Below, piece after piece: positions 1 through 38,035 of a stretch of 64,000 nucleotides of DNA (position 1 is the stretch's first letter; each line of letters begins with the position of its first letter). The notes beneath the pieces were generated by a model. It saw nothing but the letters and a program-made list of their open reading frames with translations. It had not been told where the DNA came from and ran no database searches. The position numbers were made by a program, and so were the translations under genes. Source of the stretch: Doris montereyensis (lineage: Eukaryota; Mollusca; Gastropoda; Nudibranchia; Dorididae); assembly GCA_037039925.1 (NCBI GenBank), contig JAXRKP010000303.1, forward strand, positions 298,501-362,500. Direction: 5' to 3'.

Positions 1-24037
<24,037 letters not shown>

Positions 24038-24284
24038 CTGAAAGTAGTTTAAAACAAAAACAAAATCACTGTAAGCCTGTTTGCAAAGTAAAACAACAAC
24101 CCTTAAAAAAAGACAAAAAGTAAATATAAACCACCTAAGAATACATCTATTACAGAAAATATGACATGATCATATTATCCATGAGAGATAACATGTGTTA
24201 CCGAAAAATAATGAGAATATCCTGGATCGAAAAAGTCCTTGAAAGAATTTAAATGTCCAATCCAAATGGCTTCTCAACAACATT

Positions 24285-24542
24285 TAGAAAAAGCTTATAA
24301 CTCAAATATTTTGGGCATATAAAAAGAGACATGAAACAATGGCAATACGAATATTAGAAGCAAAAATAGAGGGCAAGAAAGGGAGAGCAACACGCATATG
24401 GGAACAAGACGTATCAAACAGGCAGCACATGACAGTAACAGAGGCTGGAAGGTTGGCTGCAAAAACATAAGGACTTCTGTGTGAAGATTCAGGAGGTGGC
24501 ATCCTGCCAGGATATGCCATGAATGATGATTATGATGATAAA
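24285..24542 (+). pseudogene. RTE-type reverse transcriptase C-terminal tail
   Basis: The frame has YFGHIKRD, then RILEAKIEGKKGRATRIWEQ, MTVTEAGRLAAKT and GILPGYAMNDDYDD, ending in a GATGAT microsatellite-like tail as RTE elements do. It lies just upstream of the first HERC1 coding exon. Frameshifted and 5'-truncated. Confidence 0.65.
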
Positions 24543-24741
24543 TGACATAACATGTACAGTATTATACAGACACAATAACATTTAATATTAACAAAAATGA
24601 ATGAACAAATGGAAGGAGACTGTTACAACATGTTTTGACTATTTGTGATAAATGGATATCATTACTTCCCTGTGTAATGTCAATTATATTCATTTGGCCA
24701 CACTGTTTGTCGATCAGTCTGTTTTCAGCCTTTTAAAAATG

Positions 24742-24976
24742 TTATTTTACCCACATCCACAACTAAAGTATCTTGGGAGTTTTGGTAGGACTTTTAAAGT
24801 TTTGCCCGGACTGCCTTGTAAACAGCCAAGGGATCTTTAACGTGCACAGTGTTGTGATCTATTGTAGATTTTACCCGGGAAAAAATGAGAATATTATTCA
24901 AACAGCGACTGGGCTTGAGCCTATGACTCTTAGGTTGAGAGGCTGACATCTTGGACTACCACTTCCAAGTCCCCAT
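24742..24976 (-). mobile_element. SINE family 1, internally deleted
   Basis: Same head and 3' body as the copy at 15,864 (GTGGTAGTCCAAGATG; GTTTACAAGGCAGTCCGGGC; TTTAGTTGTGGATGTGGGTA), but about 70 bases of the middle are missing. Confidence 0.65.
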
Positions 24977-25028
24977 TTGCTATAAAGTTCATTTTGTAGG
25001 ATGGAATAACGTTTCAAAACAAAGTCCG

Positions 25029-25420
25029 TTATATATGTTTATTGTGGGATGGCATGTCATGATAAGCTTCACTGGTCATTAGGGCTTTTGTCTGTGTTTT
25101 GACATGACCAAGAATGCTGCAGTGTTTGGATGAAGTTGAGGGCGGATGAGATGATAGGCTATGGAAGTCCTTTTCTCCGGATTCAAGTTCGTCCTTGGCC
25201 ATAGAGCAGAAACTTATGCCATCATCCATGTACCACCGTACTTGTAGTCTTCAGATTAAGTAATGAAGGGGCTGTAGCCCTTTGAAGCTGTGGCAGCTGA
25301 GAAATTCTTGATGGCCCATAAAGAGACAAGCATAACTAAGGCCCATCTTGGTGCCAATAGCCGGGGCAGCCGAGGGAGTTGAAAATGTACCGATGCAGGA
25401 ATAGTTTAGCCCCCCCCCCC
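25029..25420 (-). pseudogene. Penelope-like reverse transcriptase fragment
   Basis: The minus strand reads AIGTKMGLSYACLFMGHQEF, then, past a shift, RWYMDDGISFCSMAKDELES. The YMDD box is the catalytic motif of reverse transcriptases, and the GTKMGxSYAxLFMG block is characteristic of Penelope-like elements. The rest is decayed. Confidence 0.65.
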
Positions 25421-26689
25421 TCCCCAAGTAGGAAAAGGCACAAAGGTACCTCCCCCCAAGATCCAATAACTCCCCAAGATCCAATAACGGGCACCCCATG
25501 CCCATCGGCCCCGGGGAGATGCATTGCTTAACCCCTCCCTCCCTCGATGGGACTGCCCATGACTATCATCACTATTCTAGTCAAAATACTCACCATTGAA
25601 CTCACAAATTCAATGTAAGTGTAAGTAATAGCTCTGTAAGCTGTGCCTCAGGGATTGTTATTGATTGCACAGGCAGAGTGGCTGGTTCCAACTATGGCAC
25701 AACTGTACTACAACATAGATCTAGGGATAATCGTGACCTCAGCACCGCCACGATTTTAAAGTGTCCAACGGTCATGTCAGTAATGTTTTTTTTAGACTCG
25801 GTCTCGAAGGCTAAATGTCTGTTGTGACCAATGAGAAGTGATAGGAGAGGGAATCAGCATCAAGGTAGGCTAGCCTACATCGCGGTCAGTTGGCCTGAGT
25901 CGGCAAGAGAGGGTGAGAGCAGTGTTTTTTCAATGAGTCAGGTCGGCGATACACTGTAAACAGCATCGTTTAACTATTTAACTATTTTCAAGTTCGATAC
26001 TGCCTGGCGTTGTTAAAGTGCGCATTATAATGCTGAATCTAACTCTAGATCTACTTTTTTTCGATGCTAACATCTAGAGGTTTATCGATGTTTTGAGTTA
26101 AATTCACTTATTATTGAATTTAGCCCACTAGCTAAAATTAAATGGTGTGCATAACTATGGAAATGCTTTTGTAAAAGTGGTAATTTATGATATTGTCACA
26201 TCATGTAATCGTGAACAAAATAAAACACAACACACTTTACACACCAACCCGTCTCAATGATATTATATGCACACACTTCTGCACAAATTACAGAGATTTG
26301 TAGTTTGCTGCAGCGTGCATGTGCAATACAATGTAGATCTAGAATGGGATCACTTCAAGCACACAACATGACCATGTTCGATTACTCCACTGTCCTATCA
26401 GTTCAGAGCAAAGACTATGGTCTAGAGGTGTTGTGTGATCGATGGAGACTCAGTTTTCAACTGCAGCCGTTGTTTGTTTGCAGCCGGAAATGACTTCAAC
26501 GGCTCTGTTTTCAAGGGGAACAACCACGACATAATAAAATACATCGAACTAGGATGATAGTTCTCTCCCTTTCGTCCATTTCCATCGTGTTGTGTGTTAC
26601 GAAGAGAGATCGGAAAGACAACAAGCACCAGCGAGAAGATAATAAAATAATAAAACAAAATATTTTAATTTTATATATATATATATAAA

Positions 26690-26880
26690 GAGAGAGAGAG
26701 AGAGAGAGAGGGGGGCAGAAAGAAACAGACACGGAGAGACAGAGAGAGTAAGAAACAGACACAGAGAGGAGAGAGAGATAAAGATATAGGGACAGAGAGG
26801 CAGATAGAAAATCAAACTGAGAGACAAGTAAACTGACAGACATAGATAGTGAGGAGATAGAGAGAGAAAAAGCACGTTTA
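26690..26880. repeat. Degenerate GA/GACA-rich tract with TA run
   Basis: A (TA) run at 26,671-26,686 followed by GA, CAGA and GAGAGA words. Confidence 0.85.
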
Positions 26881-26892
26881 TTTGTTTGTTAT

Positions 26893-27175
26893 ATTGAAAT
26901 TTACCCTGTCCATTATAAGCGATCTCGGGGTAAATTATGAGGATTTGTTTGTTTGTTTAATTGAAATTTACCCTGTCCACCATTGTGGTGATCTCATGGT
27001 TAATTAGGACGAAAGAGCAAGATAAAAAGAGAAATGAAAGAATAAAATGAAAGTAGGACCTACCAGGAGCCCCCACCAACCATCCATAAATCAAGAGGGA
27101 AAGGCAAGATGAAAGATGAGTGAAAGAAGGAAAAGAAAGAAGTAGGACCTACCAGCACCAACCACTAACCGTCCG
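26893..27175 (+). repeat. Interspersed repeat 'ATTGAAATTTACCCTGTCC', two to three tandem pieces
   Basis: Starts TATTGAAATTTACCCTGTCC at 26,893 and again at about 26,961, then AAAGAGCAAGAT, AAAGTAGGACCTACCAGGAG and, at 27,098, a further partial copy ending AAGTAGGACCTACCAGCACC. Related copies lie at 436-535, 9,535-9,650 and 16,328-16,455. Confidence 0.6.
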
Positions 27176-27239
27176 ACGAGAGACAGAGGGAAATACGGAG
27201 AAATTAAGAGAGACAAAGAAAGAAAGAAATACAGAGACA

Positions 27240-27386
<147 letters not shown>

Positions 27387-30090
27387 ACATCACATAACAA
27401 TTAAAAGAACGTAAGAAATTGAAAAAAGGAAAGGAAAGAGGAAGATGGGAAATGGAAGAAAGAATAAGGAGAGTGTAAATATAAATCATATACAATGTAC
27501 ATGTATTATGTTTGTCTTCTGACATAAGGTTCATGCTTGAGAGACCTTGTATAATACACATGTATTGCAATACTTGTAAAACGTTTTAAAATGTCAACAT
27601 GAACTTTTAGTCAGGTGACAAGCATGATATCTGATACTACTTTCACTTTACTTTGTCTCCATTTCCTGTTTTCCTACTTGCTTTCCATTTCTTTGCTCTG
27701 GTTGTTATTTTGTATGTGTGATACTGATATACATGTAAATGTCATATATAAATTAAATAATTTAAAGTATACATATGTCATGTATGTATGCACTATCTAT
27801 ATCTGTCTATGATATCTATCCTTCTGTTTGTTTTGTATATATATATTCTGTAACATGTACTAGGTGTTTAAAAAAAAAAAGTATTAGGATTTCAAATTAT
27901 TCCTTTTTATTGCTGAAGGTGAAGGATTCACTATTGTGGCTCAAGATATCCGTCTCCATAAGTGATGAATTGCTGATACTGTTCAATGATTTGCTTCCAA
28001 GAAATTCACAGAAACAATGACAGATTGTTGTATGGTATTTACTTTATTTAGGAAATTATCTGATTAACGTTTATTTTTATTCAATACATGTATTTCATTC
28101 ATTTTTATCAAGCCACACTTATCCAAAATAGTCCTGTCTGCATCAGTGAAATTGTGTTAAACATTATGTTCGCATTCTTTACAATTTTGGTCTTGATTAC
28201 CGACTCTTACATGTATGTTCATTAAGCTTTCATCATAGCCTCAACAGAAATTACTGTTTGTGATATATTCATTTTCAATCATGGAAAACAATCAGGGAAT
28301 GGAAGAGAAACAAGCCACTTCATTCACAAACAGAGGGATGTTTGAGGGATGACATTAAAAAAGAACACAATGAAAAAATTCATAAGGATAAAAAATGTAA
28401 ATGTATTAATAATATTATTAACTGACACAAACACTTTGGTATCCAACATGAGAAATCATTCACCCAAGAAGCAAGTTTTCATCATAAACTACCTAATCAT
28501 AAAAAAAATCATGGAAATATGAATAGAACACATTGCCTCATTTATTACACTAGGTGTTCAATTACAATATAATGTGTGCAGTGGTCAGAGCAACACTCAG
28601 AGCATACTGAGCTCCTTTCGTAGAGAACTCATAGTAGACGAAAACTATTTTTGTTGATTTGTGTAGAAACAAATTAATACACAAACACAAAATTTTAACT
28701 AAAAGAAATACAAAAAAGAATCAAATAGAAAAGTGTGTGTCTCAAGCAAGCTCAATTTTATGTTTCATTTTTGGACAACAGTATCTCTGTTAATTGCCCT
28801 TTACACTACAATTACACATATGATGGAGATAGCGTCAATTATATACAACACTATGTAAACCTGAAAGAAAGAAAAAACAAGGAAAAAAACAACAACAAAG
28901 TACCTACAAAAAAACAATAGTAGGCTTCAAATTAAAATGAGATGTTGAAAACCATCTTCAAATTGAAATTTATATTTCTTTCACAGGAGAGATGGGAAGG
29001 GACTTTATTTAGCTTACAATGTTTAATTGTATTTTTTCCACTTGTCTTTTCCCATAGAAAAGTGTACACCTAACAAGAAAGTGTTTGTTTTTTTAAATTG
29101 TTCAATAATCATGGTACAATTCATACAAAAAAACTAAAGGACTGCCAAATTAACGTAAGCAAATACATTTGTGAAAATCATTACATTTTAAAAATTATTT
29201 CTGGGTTTCAAGCTTTAAACATGACTCAAAACAAAATTATTTTTTTTGGTTGTGGTGAGAACATTTTTCAATATAAAATGATACTTAACAAACAATGGTA
29301 TAAACTTATAATTTACATCACAGTATAATAGTAGTTATAAATGTGGTTCCTTTGTAAATCCACCATTTAAAAAAGGTGATTCTGATCAATAGCATGAATT
29401 ACTGAACATAACTGAACATGTGAAATAGTAAAAAGTGTAATTCATTATGATATGAAACAAGACATAACCTTCCCATCAATAGAAAATATAAATCGAGGCT
29501 AGTTAAATTCCAATTCAGATTACATCATGTATGTGTTACACATTACATACAAATAAGAAGAAATAAAGATGAAAAATTATGAGAAACATATATAACATAA
29601 TATTTCACCTCTTCAAACCATTTCTATCAAAAAGCGTTTCAACAGCCAAACGTTAAATTACTGTATAACATTGTTGAAAACCAAATAAATAAAAGGGCAG
29701 GGTGAATTTCTATTTCTAACAACACTATAGATGACCTGTCATTGTCAATTATTTCATAGTGTACTTATGGATTTGTTTCTTTTTAAGAAGTGTCTATATG
29801 GGCTTCAAAAACATAAAATCGACAGTCAATAACGAAGAAGAGAAGATGACGGAGTGTTCAAACCCTGATTAGCTTCAGATAATACAAAAAAGGCAGTCAC
29901 TTCCAACCTCCTCTTTCTCTCTCCTCCACTTTTCTAATTCTCTCCCTCTTTCTCACTCACTGACTCTCTGAACTTCAGCCTTTCTTACTCTCTACAACAT
30001 ATATTTAGAAATAGAAGAATATAAGGAGATATATAATAAAATAAATCTAAATTTAAATTATACAAAAAATCTAGATATATCCATGTGTTT

Positions 30091-30300
<210 letters not shown>

Positions 30301-33300
30301 GATAGAGAGGTAGATGTGGGAAAGGGTGAAGTATTTTCTTTTCAGGCCAATGGAAAAGGGATGAGAGAAAGAATAGCTTGAATAACTGTCTAGAATTATG
30401 CTTTTTGACGTTCAACCGCTCCAGTCCCTGGTCACAATAGACGTTGAGATTGTCATGCGGTAGGGGGAAAATACAGGTGTTGACAGTACATACTACATAG
30501 ATAACTGGAGTTAAAATGCTATAATAAATGGCGCAAAGAAACAACCGTAAAAGTAAAAGACGATAGATCAAAATTAGTTACACAATATCTCAGAATCTAC
30601 TGCATAGTTTACAAAATTGTCTCATACTGTACTGAAACAGCCCAAAATCTAGATATCTTACATTTTTGACTTACAGTTACAGTCAGTATGTCATTCAGGC
30701 AACAATTATTTATACTTTATTTTGGTTTTTCAAGTTTTCTTAGGCCAAAGTTTTTCTGCCACATACCTGATAATACTATAGCACTTTTTACAATAATTCA
30801 ATTATGCAACCACCATTTTAACATTACATGGAGCCCATAGAGTAATTTCCCATGTAGACCTTACTTTTTAAAAATTATTTCTTAAAACCACTTTCCTCAA
30901 GAAGGATCATTCATAAACATATAATGCAAGTATTTAGGACTAGAAAATGGTTTTCTTCTGACTTAGTTTGACCAGGGCAAACATTAATACTAATAGTAGA
31001 ATGGACAAGAAGGAATCATGAATACTCTAGCTGGCTCAAAGCAAATTAAATAATGCCAATAGTAGAATAGTGAACATTTTTAAAGCTCCACTAAAAATAA
31101 AGCTCTGGGTGCTTTAAAATGATTGATACATTTTTTGATGACCTAAAGACATATATAGTAAATCTTAAAATTATGCCAGAACATGATTAATAATGACAGT
31201 TTTACAAAACAAAAAGGTTTGTCTTTAGGTTCTTTTAAACTATATCAAAGGAATCACATTTTCTCAAAACATGGGGAAAATTATTCCAAATGGTGGGGCC
31301 AAAAGGAGGAAAAGATATATTGCCAATTTTAGGTTTCTTTTTTTCGCATTAACAATGTTGTTGATCTCTTGATGACCTCAGATTTTTCTGTCTTGGTTTG
31401 TAGGATATTACGAGATCTGAGAGATATGATGGAGCTATCTCTGGAAGACAGTAAAAGTTATTTGGGTAATCTTGTGAGTGAAAAAAATCACCAGCTCAAA
31501 CTAAACTTGAACTTTACAGTAAAAACCTATGTTATTTTATCAAAACTCCTTCTTCATTAAATTACTGAGCAGCACTTTCTGCTTGAAATAAAGATAAACT
31601 TTATTGATCCCATTGCGAAATCTATCTTTGGTTATATGCATAGGAATGAGAATGGACTAATTCTGTCTATGGAAAGAAAATGTAAATTTTTAACTTCAAT
31701 GAAAGATGCTTGTTCTTGATTGCCAGAGCCACCTTTAAAATCATATTATTATAAGAATATGATATAAGCAATGATTCCCACCTCTCACTCTCATTTATTG
31801 CATTCTGAAGCCAAATAACTTTATTTTCTAGAAATAAATCAAAGTACAGTAACTCCTTTCAATATATATGCCATTTTGTTGATAATATCAATTAAAAGTG
31901 TATACTCTGCAATAGGAGAAACTCTCATGAAGACATATAAATATCTCCATAATGAGTCTTAAATTCAAAGTGAGACTTATTTTACAATAATGTCAGTCAC
32001 TTTGCATCAAACCAAATGTAAACCGGCAAAATTTTCTCTGCTCGTAAATTGACCCCATGCTAAATTCTGGTTACTGTTGCTTCCATTTGACGTTGTGTGT
32101 GACGTTTCTGTGCGGAAGTCCATGGGCAAGGAGGGACAAACAGCATTCTGTGCACCCAATGACTGACTTTGGGAAAATGATGATGTTGACGATAAATGAA
32201 TAGCCTGTTTTTGTCATTTTAGCATACCCTTTGGGTCTATCCCTTCATGAGGATAGGTTCTTTTTCTGTAGAAAATGGAGAGAAAGAAAACAACATTGAA
32301 TTCTATCATATGACAGTATTGAACCTAGCAGTTTTTGGTTTAAATTGTGTCAGCAGTACTAAATGTATGAATTTTGTTGGAAAATAAATGCCTTATCATA
32401 GATTAAACAAAAAGAAGTCCTTAAAATGGTCTGAAAAATACTATTACACATTGAGATTACTGGCCATGACGGACACAATACCTCTCAAAATCAGTATCAC
32501 TAGCCATAATACACGTATTTCAAAACAGAGGGGTCAAAACAGAGAATTAAAAAAAGCAGGATGATGTTTACAGCTTATAGAGATTTGATTATGTAGTAAA
32601 ATGGAATTAACAAACTCAAGTAATTACCATACTGTAATTAATGATGACATTGTACTGAACTCTACTGAGCTATTTAAAAAAATCACCAATCTGGGTCGCA
32701 GATGGTACCATACTTGTAAAATAAGGAAAAGGAACTGATTAAATATACAAAGAAAATGCAAACATTACAATACTTTAAATCTTATTACTTGTCCATTGCT
32801 TAACCAAAAATTGGAAAATGTACCTTTAGGTTTAACTTAAATTTACAATTTTTTTAAAGAATATATATATTTAAAAAAAACAGTTTTCTCCGCCTAAAAA
32901 GGTTGGTCTGCTTTATAGGCCACTTTTTCCAAATAATAGATGTTTTCCTATTAAATTATATGCCAAAAAGTCGCTTCGAAAAACTTCAGTCTAGCTAAAA
33001 GGTCAGTTTTTTTTTTTTTTCGGAAGACCAAACAAAAGTTGAAATTCATATTTGCAACACGGCATTTCTCTCTATCTGCAACATGTTCATCCTGTTGTAG
33101 GCATAGAATCTCTGCTAGATCCTGCTGAGTCTAATTCTAATGCTCATGCTAGACACTCAACAGATGAACGAAACGATAGACATTTATGATTTGAATTGAC
33201 ACGCGTCTTTTGCAGACCGGTCACCCTCATTTTGGAACACCTTGACCAGATAAAAGGTATCACCATAACCGATGTCAACTAAAAGCATGTCTTTATTGAT

Positions 33301-34436
33301 AAAAGACAGATAATGGTCTGGATTAAAACTGAATTGGGCCTAACTGTTTGATGCAACGACTATCTAGTTTCCTGATTAGTAGGAAAAGAGAAGACAAATA
33401 AAATTTTAAGAAATGTACACTGCTTCATTCTTTTCTCCTCTTTCTTACACATCCTTCTCCCTCCTGTTTTGAGCTCTAGGTTTAAGGGTTTAACCGATTA
33501 GTGTTATGTAATAATTATCTTGTTATACCAAATATTTTTACATTAGAGACTGTTTGGCTAAGAGAGCGCTTTTTGTCTCCCGAGGACTGGCCTCTCAGGT
33601 GGAGAACAAATTCATAAATAGGAAAAACTCACAACATCCCTAACACTCAAGGAACCAATTAATAATAATACTTCACAGTCTGCCTTATATTGTTGAAAAT
33701 TTGTAGCAAGTCTGACATATTCCATTAGCACGATTTTTATCTTGTAAGTGACATATAAAGATTTATGGAAAGTTAAATAAATGGATAAATAGATAGATGG
33801 ATGAATAGAAATATAGCTGCATGTGATAGTGATAAAGACATTAAAGATGATAAGACATACAACTGTGATAAAATATCCATGATAAGAGTTTTTTTACAGG
33901 CGGGGGAAGATTATGTTCCAAACATTAAGCTATGCATGTAATTATATTACTATTCATAATTCTCACAATGGTATTGAATTTGAACGTTTTTTTGTTGTCG
34001 AATTATATAATATAAGAATGAGGAAGTGACAGGAAAGACCCCCCCACCAAACACACGCACACATTTAAGAAAAAAATGAAAATAAAATAAAATACCGGTG
34101 TTTTGTTTTTTTCTCCCTTAGAGAATTTGTTAACAGATTGTGAAGTAGTGTTTCTGATTCTCTGTTGCAGAGATACAAAATCCCTTGAATAAGTTGAATA
34201 CATTTTTTTTAAAATCATGGTTGAACGTTACACTTTAAAATGACAATAATTGTAATGCAGAGAAAAATGAATACCATAGAAGAAATATTACAAATTTCTT
34301 AAACTCTACATCTACACCTTTACAAAATAAAACCATGGGATAGAAAATGGAAAGTGGAATGTCATGCAAAGTACATTCATGTACTGGCACTAAAAATATG
34401 TAAAACAGTAAAAAAATAACTTATATTCAGATTATC

Positions 34437-34479
34437 TTTCTTTCTTTATCAGCTCCCATTCTACCTTCCGGTATATGGG
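34437..34479 (-). mobile_element. 43-bp tail-only retrotransposon insertion with 16-bp target duplication
   Basis: The insert on the minus strand reads CCCATATACCGGAAGGTAGA and ATGGGAGCTGATAAAGAAAG, i.e. just the last bases of the RTE-like family. TTATATTCAGATTATC flanks it exactly on both sides (34,421-34,436 and 34,480-34,495). This is the product of target-primed reverse transcription aborted almost at once. Confidence 0.85.
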
Positions 34480-36109
34480 TTATATTCAGATTATCGCCAT
34501 ATATACATAAATAAATAAATCAATCAAAACATAAAAATCACAGCTAGATTCAAAATACCTTGGAGTAGATGAGTTATATAGGCAATAAACTCTAATTAAG
34601 AGAATACCATAGAGCTTTGTGTTAGGAACTAAATGAACTGTTGGTGGCATTCTTCAGAAATCTCTGCCGATTGATCTCTAAATAGTTTAAGAAATATGGA
34701 AACAATGTCAGACACTCATTTTACTGAACTTACATGCAAGAAATACAAAAGAAATGTTTTGAATTTAAAGTCTGCAACTTAATATCTTATGTGGAAGGAT
34801 TTCCAAAGTCAGGCACATCCAAGGTATATATTATAACTGAGATAAAAAGGTGGGGGCAAGAAAAGAGACCATGTTACTCAGGTTCTGACAAGTCACTTTC
34901 AGTTGCAGCAGTATTTTGTGACAGTTTGAGATGGCGACCTGACATGGTGAGAGATTCAAGACAACAGGCAGTGTGACATACCAGACTAGGACCAACCATT
35001 GAATCGAAAGTAACCGATTTTCGTTTGGAAAAAGATTAACCATTTTCCTTCATGTCAAACTCTTTGTGGAGTTATTTAATTTGGATAACACTGATTAAAT
35101 GCTGTACCATAAAAGATTTACTGTTCGTAAAATTTATCACAATCCTTAGAGGTTGAACCTTCCTCCCTCCACACCAACTCCTGAACCCCCTATCCAACCC
35201 AAGGTTAGGTCCCTTCTTCATCTAATCCAAACAGCTGTGTCACTCGGGGAGTGCCATGCGAAGATCAGGATCTTATATTACCACATCTGACAATAGTGAC
35301 GAAGCCTCGACTTCTAAATCTAAAAGGATTATTCATTTATTGTGTCCAAAAAAATTCTACTTCGATGGAAATTGATCTTCATGATATCAAAAGATGGTTT
35401 GAGTTATGTTATGTTCACTTATTATGAATTTCACTCACTGGCCAAAATAAATGGTGTGCTCAGCTAAGGAAATCCCCCACTTCATGTCCAGGTACATGTC
35501 AACTCGCATTTCATACCCTCTTTTTACGAAATGAAACGCCTGTTCAAAAGTAAGCACTATAGCCTATGGATTTCGCCTGTGATCTCGGCAATATATTTCA
35601 ATGACGATGCAGACCGTAGATGTCTCGTTCATCTGGTCGGAGTCTGGCGTCAACACCACAAAGTCTGACCCTGGCTAGGAGCGGTTAGCAGAAATTCTAG
35701 TATTTTTTAGGCTTACAACACTTGTAATATAGATCTTCAATCTTTCTGACATAGAGAAACACTGCATTGTCTATCTGAATTTTAACTTTCATTTTACAGC
35801 ATTAAATTCAGTTTAGCAAACTATTTGGCCTTCCGACAAAAGAAAACTGACCTCTTACTTAGCTGGACTGAAAGCTTTTGAAGTGGCCATGTAGACATGA
35901 TAATTAAAGAGGAAAAAATCCATTACATGGAATAAGCTGCCTCTTAGGTGGAGAACATTGTAATAAGACCTACCTGGAGTCCATGTAAACCTGCTTCTCA
36001 CAACCAGCTTTTGTTGGAATACCCATGAAGAAATCTGTAACAACACACCAAAGCGTGAAGAGACATTAATTTCTAGGTAAATTTGTGGGCATAATTGGTT
36101 TTGTTATTA

Positions 36110-36181
36110 TAGTAGTCTCCGCCAAAATGCATTATGGCGAATCTTGGATTTTGGTGACGTGCACTTTGGCGGAGACTACTG
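36110..36181. mobile_element. 72-bp mini-MITE with Tigger-like ends
   Basis: A near-palindromic unit: AGTAGTCTCCGCCAAAATGC at the left is mirrored by GCACTTTGGCGGAGACTACT at the right, flanked by TA. The ends resemble those of the 795-bp MITE (CAGTAGT...GCC). It is almost only the two termini. Confidence 0.7.
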
Positions 36182-36999
36182 TATATATATGAGTGGCTGA
36201 CACTAGATCTAGACTAGAATCTAGTAATAATGTTAAATTATTAATTTGTAACTTAAGTATTAGTAGCAAAACCATAGTGTTGTGAGTTTGTCAGACAATG
36301 ACACTGGTTCAAACCCAATGGGGCCGGCCTAGGTGGTTTTGTTCACAACGTTGTAGTCTTAGGAAAGGTACTTCACCCTGCTTTCATCACTTGACTCAGG
36401 TGTAAATGTGTACCTAGATATATTGATAGAGAAAATTCTTAGCAGAGTGTTAGTATGAAGAGCCTTACAAGTTGTCGTAACCTACTGTATGCTCCCCAGG
36501 GAGTTGAAAAGGACTTTGAATGAAATGGACTGCTGGGGGATAAATGATGGACGGTCTGTGAGCCTGCAAGTGTGCGGGGATACAAACTGTAAAATCCATC
36601 TTTATCTTTAACTTTAATTAGGAGAGTGATCATGACAATCCATCCACTAATTAGGCCTACTTACCTACTAACAAGACTCATTCAATTTCTAGGTCTACAC
36701 AGTGGTGAGTGTAATAATAATGTAAATCTTGGCCTAAATGAAGTGCAAAGATTATTTATAATATAATCTTGATATAGATTCCTATGCATTATTTCTGGAC
36801 TTAAATAGATCTTCATCTAGATCTAGGCCTCATTATACACACAGTATCACCAGAGAGCCTAGATGAGCTGGCACCAGTTTCACCTCTCGTTTATAGTCTA
36901 GAAACTAGAATCTAGATCTATGCTCTTTGGTATAACTATAACTGTAGGAAAGTTGATGGGTGGTGGTGTAGCAGTGGATTGTAGAGTTAAGATCTAGTA

Positions 37000-37236
37000 G
37001 CTTATCCCGGCTTCTATAGTGTGAAGCGGAACAGGTGACAATAATCACCTCCTGGCCAGGACGCTAGTCTGACGAGGTGTTTACTCCCAAGCTAGTGCTT
37101 GTACCCATTTGCACCTGTGTAGAGTGGCGAAAATGCATGTTTTAATAAAGTGTCTTCCCAAGGAACACACCGTTGGACCTAGCTTTGCTAGGATGCAGTC
37201 CATGGTTTGACCACCAACGCCACAAGTTTAGATCTA
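37000..37236 (-). mobile_element. SINE family 2 relative
   Basis: Minus strand shares GTGGCGTTGGTGGTCAAACC, GCAAAGCTAGGTCCAACGGT and GTGTTCCTTGGGAAGACAC with the copy at 23,255, followed by a further unshared body. Confidence 0.55.
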
Positions 37237-37959
37237 GAGCTATTATAGATTTAGACTCTAGCTTCTAGAATCTAGCTAGGGGGCCTATAGATCTAGAATC
37301 TACACATTATGATTATATTATGTTGATAGTATGCTGCTATCTATGTAGTTAGATCTAGCAATACTTGACTACTTATAGATCTAGAATTAGATCTAGCTCT
37401 ACTAACTTATGACTCAGAATTGGAATATTCAGAATTTTATTTAGAGCTAGTCTAAAGTTAGTCAGGCAATACGTGGATTATAATTTGAACGGCTCATAAT
37501 AACAAAAACAGATTCAGATAATCTACACAATTAATTGAATTGTCATTCATTTCATTCTTCTTTGAAAACGCTACAAATCATGTTCGAAAGAAGAAAAAAC
37601 AAAATATCAGAACTTTGAACTCATCACTGATTTAAAATCTAGATTTAGAACTAGAGTCTATCGAGATCTAGAAAATCTAGAATCTAGTATAAATGCAAAT
37701 ATTAACTAGATCTAGCTCTAGATCTAGAGATATCTACAGTAGAATGAGGTGGGCAACCTCACCTTGCTATCATTGTCTGTGCTACTGTTTCTAAAAATAA
37801 ATCGACAGAGGGAAACACGGGCAAAGTTCATGATCCTCATCCAGCTGATTGCCGGCTACTGACAGACTGTACACCGACTATTGAGGTCATGAAAACATAC
37901 CTATTCGACTACTCTACTCATAATAATTCTATTCTCCTTCTTTTCAAGAGAGGTTTTTG

Positions 37960-38035
37960 GTTTTGATTTAATTTTCCCCACATCTACGACTAAGGTGATT
38001 TCGCGATATTTGGTAGGCTGGTAGTTTAAAAAAAA
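37960..38035 (-). mobile_element. SINE family 1, 3' fragment
   Basis: Only the 3' end is left: on the minus strand, CCTACCAAATATCGCGAAAT, CACCTTAGTCGTAGATGTGG and GG/AAAATT tail. Confidence 0.5.

Noticed and set aside
31369..31560. 63-codon plus-strand frame (RILRDLRDMMELSLEDSK)
   Set aside because: Looks mildly protein-like, but no splice sites that fit, no homology recognised and no neighbouring exons found.
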